A DNA stretch of 64,000 nucleotides from Heligmosomoides polygyrus polygyrus. Taxonomy: Eukaryota; Nematoda; Chromadorea; Rhabditida; Heligmosomidae. Positions 10,401 through 23,509 of this stretch are shown here, in pieces. The stretch's first letter is position 1. Each line of letters begins with the position of its first letter. A program made the translations under genes and the position numbers. Where the stretch lies: contig OX377205.1 in assembly GCA_947396885.1 (NCBI GenBank), positions 68,296,969 through 68,360,968 on the forward strand, written 5' to 3'. The notes beneath the pieces are model-generated. The model worked only from the letters and a program-made list of their open reading frames with translations, had not been told where the DNA came from and made no database searches.

Positions 10401-13400
10401 ATTCCATGATTTGACACGCCGTCAGGTGACGGGGCCAGGAATACGTCGCAGGTTAGGCCTCCTCTACTATGTGGCATACGATGAGGGGTTCAAGAAGTAG
10501 CTTGAGCATCAACACAATCCGCGTGGAAGCGCTACTTCGGCCTAACCTCATTCCTCGAGCGACAGAGTGAAGAGATTTGCACGAGAATGTTTTCTCGGTT
10601 AATGAGTGTTCGAGTTTTTTCGTAGGGAAAGGATCCTTGGGACCCCTGGGACCTAGGCCGCTGCCCGCCGCTCGTCCTCACTTATCTCCTCCAATCCGTT
10701 CCCATCCGCATTTCCGTTCGCTTCTTCAGTTGACACTGCTCCAGCCACTCGGTCGCGAATCCCTCAAAGGGCCTCTAAATCATCGGCGGGTCGCCCAACC
10801 TTTGCGCTCGCAGCTGTTCGCCGCTTGTACTCATCAGTCGTCGACGCAAACAGGTGTTTCGGGAACGCTTTTTCACGCTTCGGCTGCATCCCTCATGTGC
10901 CCCGAGGGCAGCAGTTTCAGGGAGCACGCCGTTGTCGCCATGAGTTCGCCTAACTAGCAGGACGGACCGCATTTATCCGCCGTTCACAAGACGACCGAGT
11001 AAGGCGATTTTCGCGTCGAGAATGATGAATGGCGGCCATTCGACCAAAAGAGTGCCGGAATTCCATCCTCCATCCTCTCTTAAACTTCCTGAAGACTTTT
11101 TGTGATGGCTAAGGTATGGAGCATTTAGCGGCTCCCACTGGGCGGCAGTCAGATCATGCGAAAATTTGACGTCCGCCACACTTGACGAATGAGCGGACGT
11201 CACAACGTGATTATCTCTCGGCGGCCCAAAATTCTTAAAAATTAGGTCTCTCAAGATTTTTCTAAGGTCCTCTGCACTTCCTCGAGATTGCGCTGAGAAT
11301 TTGTCTTCAGCATTTAACAACTCAGCCGGGATCAAAGAGTTTCGGCACCTCTTTCTCTAGGACTTCTATAAACTTGCCAGTCGTCAAACGAACTGACCGT
11401 CTTCTTATCTGCGTTTCAGGCGATTAGAAATGAAAGCTTTAAAATGTTTTTTCGTCGCTCGCTGGGACGTCCAGCGTATAAGATCGCTCAAATGTCTAGG
11501 TCTGATGCACATCTTTTGTATTATTATTTGAGCAAAACTATTTCCTTATCTACATATTATTTCCTTAGCAGAAGATTTTTGATAATACCATGAGAATTCG
11601 AGTTGAAAAGCTGTTCCTCCGTTCAGGTTTTACAGTCTCAGTTTTCATTTTATCGGTGCCGGAAGCGTTTTGTTGTCTCTGTTTCATCTGGTGTGGGCAG
11701 AGCTTCTTGCTTGGCTCAGGTAGAACAGATTTGCATTAATCTAATGGGTCAGCGAGCTTTCGCGAAAATTTTCCTTTTTTAATTTTTTAAAATTACCAGA
11801 TGGCTTCTCTGGGTCGAAGACTGTGTGAAGGAAAGAGAATAAAGCTAGAGTTTAGTCAACACCAACGTTGGATTCGGTACTCACTCTACCTCTATTTTAC
11901 TTGTACTATCTTCATATGCTATGTATTGCACCTAACGTACGCGTTGCCAGGTAGAATGTAGCTGTTTCGTAAAAACTATCCTAGCTCTAATGTAGTTAAT
12001 AGGACATTCATGGAAATCCCTTCATGCAGCTTTCTTGACTTGGCAGCACCTAAGCATCACATCTCAGTCAAAGATACGTACTTAGACGAGGCAATGTTTC
12101 CCTCTGTAATAGCATTTGTTGTTTCTATCGATGCAGACCTGTTAACCATTAAAAACTGCGACAGCCATGTGAGTGATAAAATAGAAAAAATATTGTTCTT
12201 GAGGTTGTGAAGGCGACTTGAATGCTTTCATTCAATGTAATTGCGTTCCCAAGGACTTGCGTAGGAAACCGATGGACAGGTCAAAGTTCTATCCTTCCCA
12301 GAGAGTTTGGGGCCGTCCGTCGAGCGCTGATGGATGAAAAGCTTGGTTGAGCTGGATAAGACCCAAACCTTATACTTTTGTATTGTATGTTTGGGCTAAG
12401 CGCCTTCTCCGACTGTCCTATTCGGGCTCTCAAAGAGCTGTACACCTTCATAAAAAAGAGAAAGTTCAATGACTGGTGAGTGTGAAATCTGATGGGGTGG
12501 CGTCAACAGTTACTGCTTCAATATGTGCCTTCAATGAACTTAACTCGTCATCTTTTTTGACGGCGTCTTTTTTTTTGGTATTCGAAAAATTATTCGAATT
12601 TATTGCCTTAGCCACTGGTTTTGTCACTTACAGCAAGCGTCCCGTCTTTTTCTAGTTTTATGATCTATCCTGGTAGCGCGACTCAAGCGTTGAGCGGCTC
12701 CGGTGGTGTAAAGGTGTAAGCATCGGGAAGTGCACGTGCAGATTACTGTTCCTAGAGGCGCAGGGGTTTTCATCGTAACAAGACGTACTTGTAATCGCTG
12801 GTCTCGGAAGGCGATTTTGGGCCGGATAACGAACAGCAAATTAGCTGAATCTTAGCTTAGGACGTGGTGATGGGTGTACTATGTACAGGATCCTTCACGA
12901 TCATAAGAGGTCGTCAGAAACAACAGAAGTATTCAAATCTAGAAGGGTGGATTGAAGTTTCCTCACTTGGAATCTGGCTACATAGTTTTAAAGATATCTA
13001 ACTTCCACCCTTACAGAAGGCCCGCTAAGCCTGCACCTACTTATATGAGGCCTACTTAGCACAGCATTGTTCATTCATCTCAAGTCATGTGCTGACCAAG
13101 AAGGCATATAAGCTGCTCCTAGCAATCGTCAAAAGTGGAGAGCCGCATCATGGGAAGAATTGTTACCGCCGATCTTTCTATCGTGTCATTTGTGGTTACA
13201 CGATTGCAGTATGTTCGATTTGATTGCAGGCGGTAATGGTACCTTTTTATCCATATGCTGTCGTGAATTATCAAACAATACTGCAATACAGCAATGAATA
13301 CTAGCAAAAGAAATTGAATAAATCTAAATACATAGAGTAAGCCACTTCCCCATTAAAAATTTTATGGGAGTAATAAACTACTGAACAAACTTATCAGCGT

Positions 13401-13480
13401 GGGTGCTGAAGAAATGTAGATTTTTTTGTGAGTTTTTTGTGAAACTTATCTGCAACATATGGAACATCTCCGTTTTGAGG
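7481..13480. other. Six kilobases without a recognisable gene
   Basis: Only short unsupported ORFs are present. There is a run of 13 G at 8832-8844. A somewhat GC-richer interval at about 10630-11340 holds overlapping ORFs on both strands (126 codons +, 120 codons -), neither with a motif or splice context that I recognise. Confidence 0.5.
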
Positions 13481-13485
13481 CTGGC

Positions 13486-13536
13486 TCGGATATTCTTCCT
13501 CTGCTCCAAAAGGGATGGGTCGGATATTCTTCCTCA
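13486..13536. repeat. Short direct repeat
   Basis: TCGGATATTCTTCCTC occurs at 13486 and again at 13520, a 34-base spacing, probably a local tandem duplication. Confidence 0.6.
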
Positions 13537-13539
13537 GAT

Positions 13540-16500
13540 CCAGAAGGTCTGGATGTCATAACTCTTTGAGTGTGCGTTTGCAGTACACAATTGCTTGCAG
13601 CTACTACCCAAAAGTTAGTATTTTACCCATCCCAGATAATTCCACGTTGAAATACATTGGATCTTGGGATGCTATCGAGCAGCAACAACAGTAACGGTTT
13701 ATAGCATGTTAAGGACAAGATCGTTATGTGAAGTTTGTTTCGCTGGATGTCTCCTGCCTTCTTCTTTCCAGAGACATCGGAAGAATTGCTCTTCCAACGA
13801 CTATTCTATTTTTCAACTGCTCTAATTGAAAGAAAGAGTTAAGCGCAGAGTAAGACTGATAAATAAGGCAACCCAACTGACCCCTTGGAAACAGGTGAAA
13901 GGCGGGTATGTTTCTGTGCGTTTGTCTACCTACGGATGGCCAGAAAACCCCATAGAGCGTCGTTATGCGGCGACGGCAAAACGTTAAAAACACTACTAAA
14001 ATGTCTAGAAATGGCTTGTAAATTAACAGTGCTTTAAGTCCTAGTCTGTCGTTGAAATTAGTGAAATTTAAAACGAGTTTTAATCTTTGTTGTTTGTTCG
14101 TTATCCGTTTTTCCGTTATACGGCCATTTTCGGGCAAAATTATTCGGTTTTCAAAATTTCATCATCCGCTCATCCCTGCTAGCCACCCAGCTAGCCATCA
14201 GAAACCGTTGCGTCGACCAGAATGGGCATTTCGACTACCTCCATGAGATTCCGTGGAATGCGTGGCGCTTCTTGGACAGGGATTGACGCCGGGCTTCGAC
14301 ATTTTTGGGCTTCGCGCTGCAAGCAGTGCAGGATTTGTAAAGAGAGGAAGCATAATACTCCGGGAAGCAAGTATTGCGGTGCAAGGTTTTTTCCAACAGC
14401 GTAGCTTTCTTCTTGTAGATCTTGTGTAGAGCATAGGAATTCATTGACTGTGGCTGGCTGCAGAACTCGAATGCGGGGGCCAAATTGGCCACAGTAGAGG
14501 CCTTCTACGAAAACCTCTAGACGTTGAGTGCTGCGCAACTGTGAATCAAGAGGCGCAGTCCTTTTGCGCGTATTACGCGAATGACAGTGATATAATTATG
14601 TAAATTAGGACTGAAGCTCTATGTGATCGTCCGATCTCTTCCGAATCCTCTTGCTTTCTAACGGGCATCATGACCTGAAGTGCGGATAAAACTAAAAGCG
14701 AAATATTTCAAGCTGCAGCAGTTTTTATTTAGTAACTCTTTTTAATTGTCTAAATGCATACCTTTGACCGCTCCTAATTTTTAAGGAATTTTTCCAAGGG
14801 CACCGGTGGGCGAGTCACGAAAGAGGATAAGTGAGCGAGTGGTCCAGTAATACGCTAGGATCCCATAGAGGCCAAGCAATTTCGAGGCATGGAGGTTGAC
14901 AACGGTCACAACCTGCAGACTTCGAGCAAGCTATTTCTTTTCCCAGGCAAATCGATGGATGTTTGTGTTACATAGGACGGAGGGAAATTTAAGAGGTTGT
15001 TTTGATGTGTTTTACACCGATGCTTGTTACGACTTAGCCTGTGTTCGCTGTCATTGTTTCGACGTTGTCTGAGATCTTCGGAAACAACTTTAACCATCGC
15101 CAGCTACCTCCTTTCGCTGATTTACTTCATGCTGTCGCGGTGATCACAAGAGTGTCGACGTTTGTCGAGGCTAATGTAAGCTCACTATCAGAATATGCGC
15201 AAGGGACAACCCCGCCATCAGCCGTCCTGGATTATTCAGATTACCCACGGCTCGTCTGGGATACATGAAAACGCATCAGCGCGTAGAAGAAAACTGACAC
15301 TGACACTGACACGATCGCATAGGCTTTTCTTGTACTTCAGCTTCCGTGGAGGTTCTCAGTCCGAATCACTTTCCTGCAATGTATTTTAAAGTTTGTACGC
15401 CGTACTGACGTGATGTGCTTGTGTAGGTGCTTTTTCGCGATTTCCTTCGTTCTGGCCATTCTTCAACCCATTTAACGTCGCTCCCCAGGCGGAGTAATAA
15501 CAACCGAAGGAATTATGCCTTATCTCTTTTTTGCGATCCCTTGACGTTCTCTTGCCACAATCACCAAGATTGTCTCCGGCAAAGCGGTGGCAAGGTGCGT
15601 GACTCGTTTCGAGACGAAAAAGCCCGTGATTCATTGTGTGACATCCACTTTTCCCGTGGACTCTATCATGCGAGCTGCAACAGCCTTGTAGTGACTACAG
15701 AGCAATCCACTGCTAGTGGTAGGAGAAATCGTGTCAAGTCGAATGGATCCGCTGGAGGTTCGCATTCACGAGGCGGTCCTTGGATGCTTGAACATCGCTG
15801 GACTGCCTCCACAGTCCTTTGCTTCCTATTCAGCAATTCCCTTATGTCATCCGTTTATGGGTGAACGTTATGCACGTGAGAGCAGCTCCGGTTCGGCCGC
15901 TTCAGTTACAATGTGGCAAATATGTTTACGATTTCAACAAGAGAAATTCTCCTAGGGAGGGCCACACCTCAAACGTGCACAGTGCACATATCGACGCACG
16001 ATGTGAGAAACTTTGGATGAGTTAGAGAGAGTCCAATAAGGAAAACCATCCCAGGGACTTGCAATGGACAGAAGTTCACAGTTCATGCTCTCAAAACATA
16101 TTCAAACATCCGAGCAAAAATGGGAAGCATGTCCAGCATTATAAAAATAAGTAGACCAGGATCAGTTATACTACGATCTACAAGACCTTATCGGAAAGGG
16201 TGGCTCATGTACCCATTATATAGAGGTGCCTAGAATTATAGTATGCCTATAAGGGAATCTGTCATACATCTAATAAAAATCCCTTACAAGGCATTATGGA
16301 ATATGCTCAGGCAGGAGCAACTTGGAAACTCGCTGGCTTGCCAGTCGTCTAGAAAATGCTGCAAAGGTACTTCATACGATTGATGCCTCTTGCTGCAACA
16401 GGGCTACGTGGTGTCTTTGACGAGATGGTTTTAATAGTAGTAGAGAATTCAATAGTAATAAGCATGAAGTACTATTTCAGACGAGTTTTCTCGAAATAGC

Positions 16501-17500
16501 TGCATCCAACCCATTTATTTTCGCTGGAGAAGCGTTAGTTTCAACATGCAGCTGTGCAGATGGAAGAAGTTCTTTCCTACCACTGGGAAAGAGTTATGTA
16601 TAGTGCCGGAGTCGATCTCTATCAGAGCCACGGTTCAATCCAAGCTGCGTGCTCATTCAGATAGTACGTGGCGGGTAACGATACAAGTATTCCTTGAGGC
16701 ATGCTTTTGCTGCCCGTTCCATATCGGCTTCGGGGAACACTTGTCGTGATTTCCCGGCATGTATGTCCTCCACCACAAATTTTCAGGATTTAGTTTGATA
16801 GTCCAGGCTAGTCCTGAAGGAAAAAGTGTGGGGTAATAATTCCACTATTGTAGCAAAGCATTTATTTGCGGAAAGCAGGTAGCGATACTAGGTGGAAACC
16901 CAGGCGATCATTGCCAACTCAAATGCATGCATTTTGAAAGATGGGTTAAATGTGCGGGAGCGGAGGAATTCCTCCAACCAAATAGCGCACTACCTTTGTA
17001 TGCTTTTTTCTGTGCTTGTTTTCTAACCCTACGTCGCCGGGGAGCTTATTGCCACCCTGTAGTGCCTTTCCTCCAAACAGGAGTCGTCCTCCCAGAATGA
17101 TACCGTCTTCTCACTGCATTGTGAACGGAGTAATTTCAACCTCAACAGAGCACATCACGTTGTCTATGATGTCCAAATGAGTTTCTTTCACGGCATAAGA
17201 ACTCTGATTAACGTGAACCGGTTAGTTTTTGTGACCCTATTTATCGTTCTGTCTCAAATTGGCCCTATAGCTGGAAGTGTACAAATATGCCTGCAAATGG
17301 AGGTTGGAAATCGCCCATTTCCGTTAATTTTTCACTTAGCTACCATATCGTGAAGGCGCCTAATATCGTGTGATATCCCAATGCCACATTTTGGAGAGCA
17401 CGGCTTTGAGAGAACTACGGGTCGTCAAGTGTACGTGGACTTGTGGTGATGATGATTTAAGTTGACCGTGTAGCCCCTCGTGACACAACCACTCACCAGG
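13540..17500. other. No recognisable gene
   Basis: Short ORFs only. At 14222-14404 a + frame contains a Cys-containing stretch (CKQCRICKERK...) after an AG that could be a splice acceptor, but I cannot match it to a zinc-binding family and the frame closes soon after. A GACACT triplication lies at about 15295-15312. Confidence 0.45.
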
Positions 17501-17514
17501 AGACTATCCCAACG

Positions 17515-17620
17515 GTAGGTCGGAAGTGCCCAAGAGTTGCATACGGGCAGAATCGCCTCTCCATGGGAGACTGCTGGTATCTCGACCCCAATACAGCTGT
17601 GCGCAGTTAGGGACGACAGA
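17515..17620 (+). repeat. Dispersed repeat, left arm of a 1-kb inverted pair
   Basis: This roughly 105-bp segment, GTAGGTCGGAAGTGCCCAAG at its start and CAGTTAGGGACGAC at its end, matches the reverse complement of 18459-18568 along its length, with scattered differences. The similarity is too long to be chance. The two copies enclose the possible terminal exon at about 17870-18039. No target duplication was recognised. Confidence 0.65.
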
Positions 17621-17871
17621 AGTCGCGAGGAGGGGTCGGGGTTTGATCCGTCGGACTGCGTTCGTTCTGCCCTTTTGCAAAACACATGCTTTTCATTTAT
17701 GAGACCCACCTGGTGGTATTACAGTATGTTATCCATGCGTTGACGTATAACGCGTGCTGCCTCAATCGCCTAAAGCCCAAATTAAAAGGCGTCGTCGAAG
17801 TCATGTCTACCTGTGCTCGTGTTGCGATCCACTTGTTAAGTCTGGAGTGTGGATCGCCATTGAATGCGTTT

Positions 17872-18039
17872 CCATCTAGTGAAGAGAAGAAGTTAGCAGA
17901 CAGGATAGCAAGAATTCAGAGGTCGTTCGAAGACAATCAGTTGGCGAAAATCAATAATGAAGAAAACGTGGAAATTGAGGAAGACGTGTTCCACGGTCAT
18001 TGGAACATCGTTGATGATGATGAAGACCAGACCATATAA
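17872..18039 (+). CDS. Possible terminal coding exon, acidic C-terminus, unknown function
   Basis: The frame ends with a charged, helix-prone segment (EEKKLADRIARIQRSFEDNQ), an acidic stretch (EENVEIEEDVFHGHW) and a DDDEDQ tail before TAA. It is followed by AT-rich sequence with an AATTAAA-like element near 18178, which could be a polyadenylation signal. A plausible acceptor, TTTCCATCTAG, lies just upstream at about 17868-17878. The upstream part of the same open frame looks non-coding. I do not recognise the protein. It could equally be the remnant of a gene caught between the two arms of an inverted repeat. Confidence 0.3.
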   Translation, partial: PSSEEKKLADRIARIQRSFEDNQLAKINNEENVEIEEDVFHGHWNIVDDDEDQTI

Positions 18040-18458
18040 GACCCTTCTTTGCTTGTAAACGCTTGCATATTTGTAAATCTATTTTTTTGTGAAGTTATAG
18101 TTATGTCATGCTAAATGTTTTGTAATTGATTTACTTCGCAGATGGCAATGCTGTGGAGAACTGCCTCTATTCTTTAGAAATTAAAGTAAACATTTTAGCT
18201 AATCTGCAGTTTAAAGCATTGTGCTTTATATAAATGCAAAGATAACCTACCATAATACCACTAAGTGGACCATGAACTACATGAAAGCATGGGTTTTGCA
18301 AAAGCGCAAAACAAACCATGTCCGCGGGATCCAAGCTCCATATCACTCGCTTGCGGATCCGCGTCGCTCCCCACTACGCCATCTGTGGATTATCATCCCG
18401 CACGCGCCCGTCAGTTGCGAAGCACACGAATCAACATGCCGGAAACGGCCCAACATCC

Positions 18459-18568
18459 GTCGTCCCTAACTGTGCGAGGAGTTGTATTGGGGTGAGATAC
18501 CTGCAGTTTGCCACTTTCCAGGGAGAGGTGATTCAGCCCATATGCAACTCTTGAGCAGTTCCGACCTA
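18459..18568 (-). repeat. Dispersed repeat, right arm of the inverted pair
   Basis: Reverse complement of the repeat at 17515-17620 with moderate divergence. It is immediately followed by a run of 11 C at 18594-18604. Confidence 0.65.
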
Positions 18569-18604
18569 CTCTTCAGATAGTCTCATGGTCAGACCCCCCC
18601 CCCC

Positions 18605-20100
18605 TGTACTAGACAGTTTCTCCCTGGGTCAAATGCTTGCAGTATGAGGTAAACCAGAGATTAACAATGGAATTCGATTTGGCTACTGTGAAAAATGTAC
18701 TATCTGCGGAAGAGAGAATGCTATCTCGTCTTGTCAGCCTGGACTCACAGAGATCTTCTTCAGCGGTTGTTCCACTTACATAGCGGTTGGGCCCCTTCCC
18801 TAATATGCTGGTGCCCCTTTTCCCGATCTAATGCCTAATCGTGGTACTATATTGGTAGTTAAGCGGAAACTATTCTATGTACTTACGTATTCTTGACAAT
18901 TTGATGGTTCATTATCACTGGATAAGAATTGATCTAGAAATGTTTTCCATTTATGGCGACTGACATGAAAGTGTATTTGTATTTGCCTCTGCTAGGTTAC
19001 TCTTTATCTTTTGTAAGCTTAGATTATGTAGGGCGTTTGTTCGCTGTAGATGAAGGCTTTGTAGGTCTTTATCTATTTTGATTAATTAATGTTGTTATTA
19101 ATAGTAACAAAATGTGAATAAATAGTTGTCCTCTTTTCTAGACTCTTTTCTCTTTTTTTTCTTTCCGTTTAATTGTACATGTTTAATGTACAAATTCGGT
19201 GATTTCGATTTATGCTAAATTTTATTGGGTTGTTCGGTAATTTTTGTCGTTTTTTCTTATAGATAGAACTGTATCTTTTTTATGTAGTATTAATGATGAT
19301 TGCGTGGCTTACATTATTATATGCTATTTTAAAGGTTTGACTTTAGGATTATCTTCTACCAAAACAGAGCATCATTAGTGAAGACAAGTTGGTAAAAAAC
19401 AGGCTGAGAAGGACAATCAAAGAGAGCATTATCGGCATATTTCATTATTTTACTTCCAAAAGAGGCGAAAATGCGGTGCAAGCTCGGAAGAACTTATGTG
19501 AAATTTATGGTGAGAACGCCAGTGTCAGCTTTGGTTTGCTCGCCTTTGCCCTGGAAATTTGTGCAAGCTGCACCACGTACTGACTATATATTTTTTAAAG
19601 AATAGCTAGAAATAGATTTATAAGAGTTCTTCGTCCTATACTTAGAAATAGCGAATATAGGCTGCATTCCTTACTTTCTTGTCGTAAGCCAACTGATGCT
19701 TGTGAGGTTCCTAAAGTATCGTCTGGCGTAATCGATGTAGATTTTTGTCGTAATCGTCTGGCGTAATCGATGCAGATTTTTGTCTTTCTATAGCATAATT
19801 ATGGCAAGAACTGGGGGCATCTCAGAAAAAATATCTTACGGTGTACCCAAAAGGATTACTAGATCATGTAGTTCTAGATGTAAAGCTGGTTTCACCTTCA
19901 ACTCGCTAAATTCCTGCGTTCCTCGGTGACCGGCTGTTCAGGCACATGGCTAGGATCAATCTTTTGCTTTTCTAGATTTCAAGTGTTTCTATTTATTTCA
20001 GTATCCATGTGTTGCTGAAAGTTTCTTATTGTACTCCATCCTATATCACGTATGCCTTATGCATCGCACAGAAAAAATAAAATACTGGTCGTGCATTCAC
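18605..20100. other. AT-rich, no recognisable gene; one 35-bp tandem duplication
   Basis: No supported gene. TCGTCTGGCGTAATCGATG occurs at 19719 and again at 19754, inside a 35-base unit present twice in tandem with one base difference. Confidence 0.5.
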
Positions 20101-20124
20101 TAGTGATGACGACAAATAGAAGCA

Positions 20125-20259
20125 CTAATAGAAACTAATCGGCGTATGACAACTCGTGAGATGGCAGAGAGGCTTGACATATCGAATTCGACCTTTTATC
20201 TGCACTTACAACAGCTTGGTTACACAAACAAGCTGGATGGCTTGGATGTATTAGGTTAG
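20125..20259 (+). pseudogene. Mariner transposase helix-turn-helix fragment
   Basis: The frame reads TNRRMTTREMAERLDIS, then LHLQQLGYTNKLD, and soon reaches a stop. This is the second helix-turn-helix of mariner transposases (pattern TTRELAE-L-VS-STV-RHLKQLGY-NKLD). Only about 45 codons survive. Neither the catalytic domain nor termini are recognisable next to it. Confidence 0.65.
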
Positions 20260-20393
20260 GGACTGACTGTGGTATCGCCATGCCATACATACCGCCTGCC
20301 TTCTAATGAAGAAGCACCACGAGAAATGTCCAAGTTTGTCCAATTCACTACGAGAAAGACCGGCGTCCTCCATATCAAAACCAGGACTCGATT

Positions 20394-20690
20394 TTGCCAA
20401 AAAATACTCTCAAAGGTTCCGTGCTTTTTGACTTAATGGGCGATTCCATTGTAACTATTACATATTCCTCATTCAATGGAATTATCAGAGGGTGCAACCT
20501 TAAAATTCAGCATCAAAGGCCGCATTCAAAAATGTTTCGAGAATCCTCTTTGGCTCACGTTATTAAAACTTGGAATGTACTTACAGCACTAATTCTCAAT
20601 TCTTCAGCAAGAACGTTTCACTACAATTTGTCAAACTTTCTTAAGCAAAAAGCATATTTGTGCGGCCAACTACAACTTAGTTTTTATTAG
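20394..20690 (+). pseudogene. Possible LINE C-terminal remnant
   Basis: The 98-codon frame ends with SSLAHVIKTWNVLTALILNS followed by a Leu-rich tail. It is reminiscent of the C-terminal R-S-F-R-TVKLWNSLP...S-SSFK-AL segment of CR1/jockey-like LINE proteins. The match is weak and based on pattern memory only. No reverse-transcriptase core is present. Confidence 0.25.
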
Positions 20691-21419
20691 GCAGAGTGAA
20701 CGACACTTTGTTTTAGCAGGTAATAGCTTTTCAGTGAATGAACTACGGAGTCTCTCTATAAAAAGGTCCTTTTCACCTTATGTCAACCACGTAAGCCATC
20801 GCTTTTGCTAATCTTTGAAAGGCCAGCTTTTGCTGTAACCTTCCGTGCTAGACTGATTTTCTATCACTTTTGGCTGAACAAAGTGTTACTCTCTGCTTTT
20901 GCTAACCTTCAATAAAACTCCTTTGCTCTAAAATTTTGTGCTAAACCGATTTTGAAGTCTTTTTTGGCGAAATCAATATTCTGTGTTCTATCTTCTAGCT
21001 AGTGTGGTTCACTCGCACCACTGGACATCAAATACAGAGCAAACATAAGCTCTTAACGCGGACCTAAGTGAGCGCAACTCTCTGATTTAGCCTCTTGAGT
21101 GATTGTAAAGGCAAATGCTGATGCTTCACACTCTGTATTGAGTGGATGAGGCGGTTGGAGGGATACAGAGCAGTTGTGAACCTTCTACTCCATTTTTAGG
21201 CCTCTGAAGGCAACAAAACCTCGAGACGTCATTCCCTGTGGAATAATGCGTCCACCTAACGATATGGACTTACTGTTCCTTGGGTCGCCTGTGCGGAATC
21301 CTGGTGAGAGTCTGCAGAAGAGGACCCCTGCCCTCGTCGTTGAATCGCAATCATTATTCACGCTCTATATTGAATATGTTACGCAGAAATCCGCACTTAT
21401 TCACCGCGCGACTTTCCCA

Positions 21420-21870
21420 CGATGCGCATTTCGCAGCGGCGGACGAGCCGGGCGATGCTCTGTCCGCTCCAGTGCTCCCTTCGCCACCCGCGCTGCCGCC
21501 GGACCCGTACGCGCAGAGTCATTTTAGGCACTTTGGGAGTTGTCGGCCGTCTTCCAGCAGCATTGTTCGGCGCGGTTTCGAGAGCACCCCGGGTGGGTGG
21601 AAGCGTCCCGCTCTCGAGTGGAAGCGATGTGGTGGGATCTGCTCGCCGCTCATACACATGCTCTCGAATGAATAACGGCACTTCGCCACCTCCATTGCGC
21701 AGAGCCGGACGACGATTAAAGCCGTCGGACCATAAACCATCGTGAGAAGCACATGTGCGCCAGTGAGGAGACGGTGACGAGCCCCGGCGCCTGCTGCTGT
21801 CCTCGTCGGCGGCCCTTATCAGTCCACACTGATACCTCCACCGTTGCCAAACAATCGCTCACGGTACCAC
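21420..21870 (+). other. GC-rich patch with possible coding exon(s), unknown product
   Basis: Local GC and codon texture differ from the AT-rich flanks. One + frame at about 21420-21590 reads a Pro/Ala-rich segment (ALSAPVLPSPPALPPDPYAQ, then SHFRHFGSCRPSSSS) that ends near a donor-like GTGGGT at about 21592. A second frame near 21780-21850 reads APAPAAVLVGG...IPPPLPNN. These could be exons of a proline-rich protein, but all three frames are long here because of the GC content, so the call is weak. Confidence 0.25.
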
Positions 21871-21959
21871 GTCGGTTTCGATTTTTGCTAAGCCACTACG
21901 GCCTCCCGCTTCCGATTTTCGGGCCTTCACCGGAGAGCCTCTCAAAGCCAATTATCTGA

Positions 21960-23505
21960 TGGCTACACTTCGCCTTTCCGTCAGTGAACATCTGAAATGT
22001 GTTTTCTTCGCGTCCGCAATTTCCCTGTCATTTATTGCGGCTGAAATAGCCATCCACCCCACGATACTCCTGTCCTCCGCTCAACATGCTACATCAGACT
22101 AGTGGCCCATTCCAAGGCCAACACAGGAGCGGTTTTGAGCTACTTAGGGAACGCGACGGATTGTCGACTTGAGTTGTCGTTAAGCGTGACGTCCTCTTTT
22201 TTTTTGATTTCTGAAATTTCTAAAAATGTGCTCCTTTAGCTCTTTTCTCACCTGGTTTTCTACGCTATGCTATGACTAAATCACCTGTCTTAAACACTCC
22301 TAAATGACGATGTGGCGCAGAGAATTTTCCCACACGCTTCTATTTCTGCTGAAGAGCGAATCGTGTACTTAAAGGGTTGTAGACCTAGCGCACTTTTATA
22401 GTTCACAACCAAGATGTCCTTGCGGCACGATTTTTAGATGCAAATTCATGCTTCTTTTACGTTTTTAAAGGTTTTTAGAAATTCTTATTTTTTGTACAAC
22501 AAACAAATGCTGAGCTAAATTTCGACAAATCAAATATCAGTACTTGTACTTGGTATTTCATTTTGAACTTTATTTCATGGCTAATTATATGGTAGATCTT
22601 TGTTGTTTATTTTTGCTGCTTTATTGGTTATTGGCTATAGCAGGGAAAATAAACACAATAATAAAAACTGTATCTGTGGAGCAACGAGATTTTAACGACA
22701 TTACGAAAGCGGGAGCTGCAATATCAGAGGCTCCAACAGCTGCAGATGGGAAATTCGTTCCCTATTTTTATGCTCGGTAGTTGTTCGTACGAGACCTGCG
22801 ATGACCGCGACCTGAAAATGTAATTTCTTTGTAAATGGACCAAGCTGAATCTGTGTTTCATCCCAGCCTTGAGCTTTCTCGTCGGCTCTTGAGTCACGGT
22901 ATTTCACCGCCGGGGCGGAACGATTGCACTATACAGGATATCCGAAAATGTGCGTGCGGCCAGTCAGGCAAGGCACTTGTGTTAGATCTAAACATTTACA
23001 GAAGAACAATGCGATTTCCTTCCAGTATTCGGTTCGAGTATTCGAATTCGAGTTATTCTAATTACCTTTCAAGCAGATCGTTAGGGAACAACTATAGCAC
23101 CTGCCTCCTTAGTGCGATATTTACCTGATTAGTAGCAAAAATTCAATTTATGTATAATTTTTCTGAAATGCGAGACGAAACGATTTTTCATTTTGGATTT
23201 TCTAAACATTTTTGAGAATGATTTTGTTCGATTAAGCTGCAGAGATTTTGATTTCATACATGAAATCTGACTGGCAGCTGTTTTCCCTCAAAACCCACAG
23301 ATGTCATGGCTCAATTATAATCACTTGCACATCCCTCGTCAGTCGACTTTCGATGACGTTTTCTACCAAGATGCTGGTTGGCTTGCAATTGTGGCAACAA
23401 TAGGTAGTCTCTCAAGTTCAGCTGGTGATCACAACACCGAGCTGGCCTTCACAGTTCCGACTTACGCACAATGCCACGACTAGGAGACCCGGCGGAATAC
23501 ACATC
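21960..23505. other. No recognisable gene
   Basis: AT-rich, short ORFs only. A hydrophobic 78-codon + frame at 22544-22780 has no recognisable family features. Confidence 0.45.
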
Positions 23506-23509
23506 AAAA

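Noticed and set aside
10577..11335. Overlapping ORFs of 126 (+) and 120 (-) codons
   Set aside because: No recognisable domain, opposite strands equally open, no splice or polyadenylation context that I can support.
12690..12790. tRNA-like sequence (TGGTGTAAAGG A-box-like word)
   Set aside because: No B box and no cloverleaf can be drawn.
14191..14538. Cys-containing frame CKQCRICKE (+) and overlapping minus ORFs
   Set aside because: Cys spacing fits no zinc-finger family that I can name, and the frames close quickly; left as unexplained sequence.
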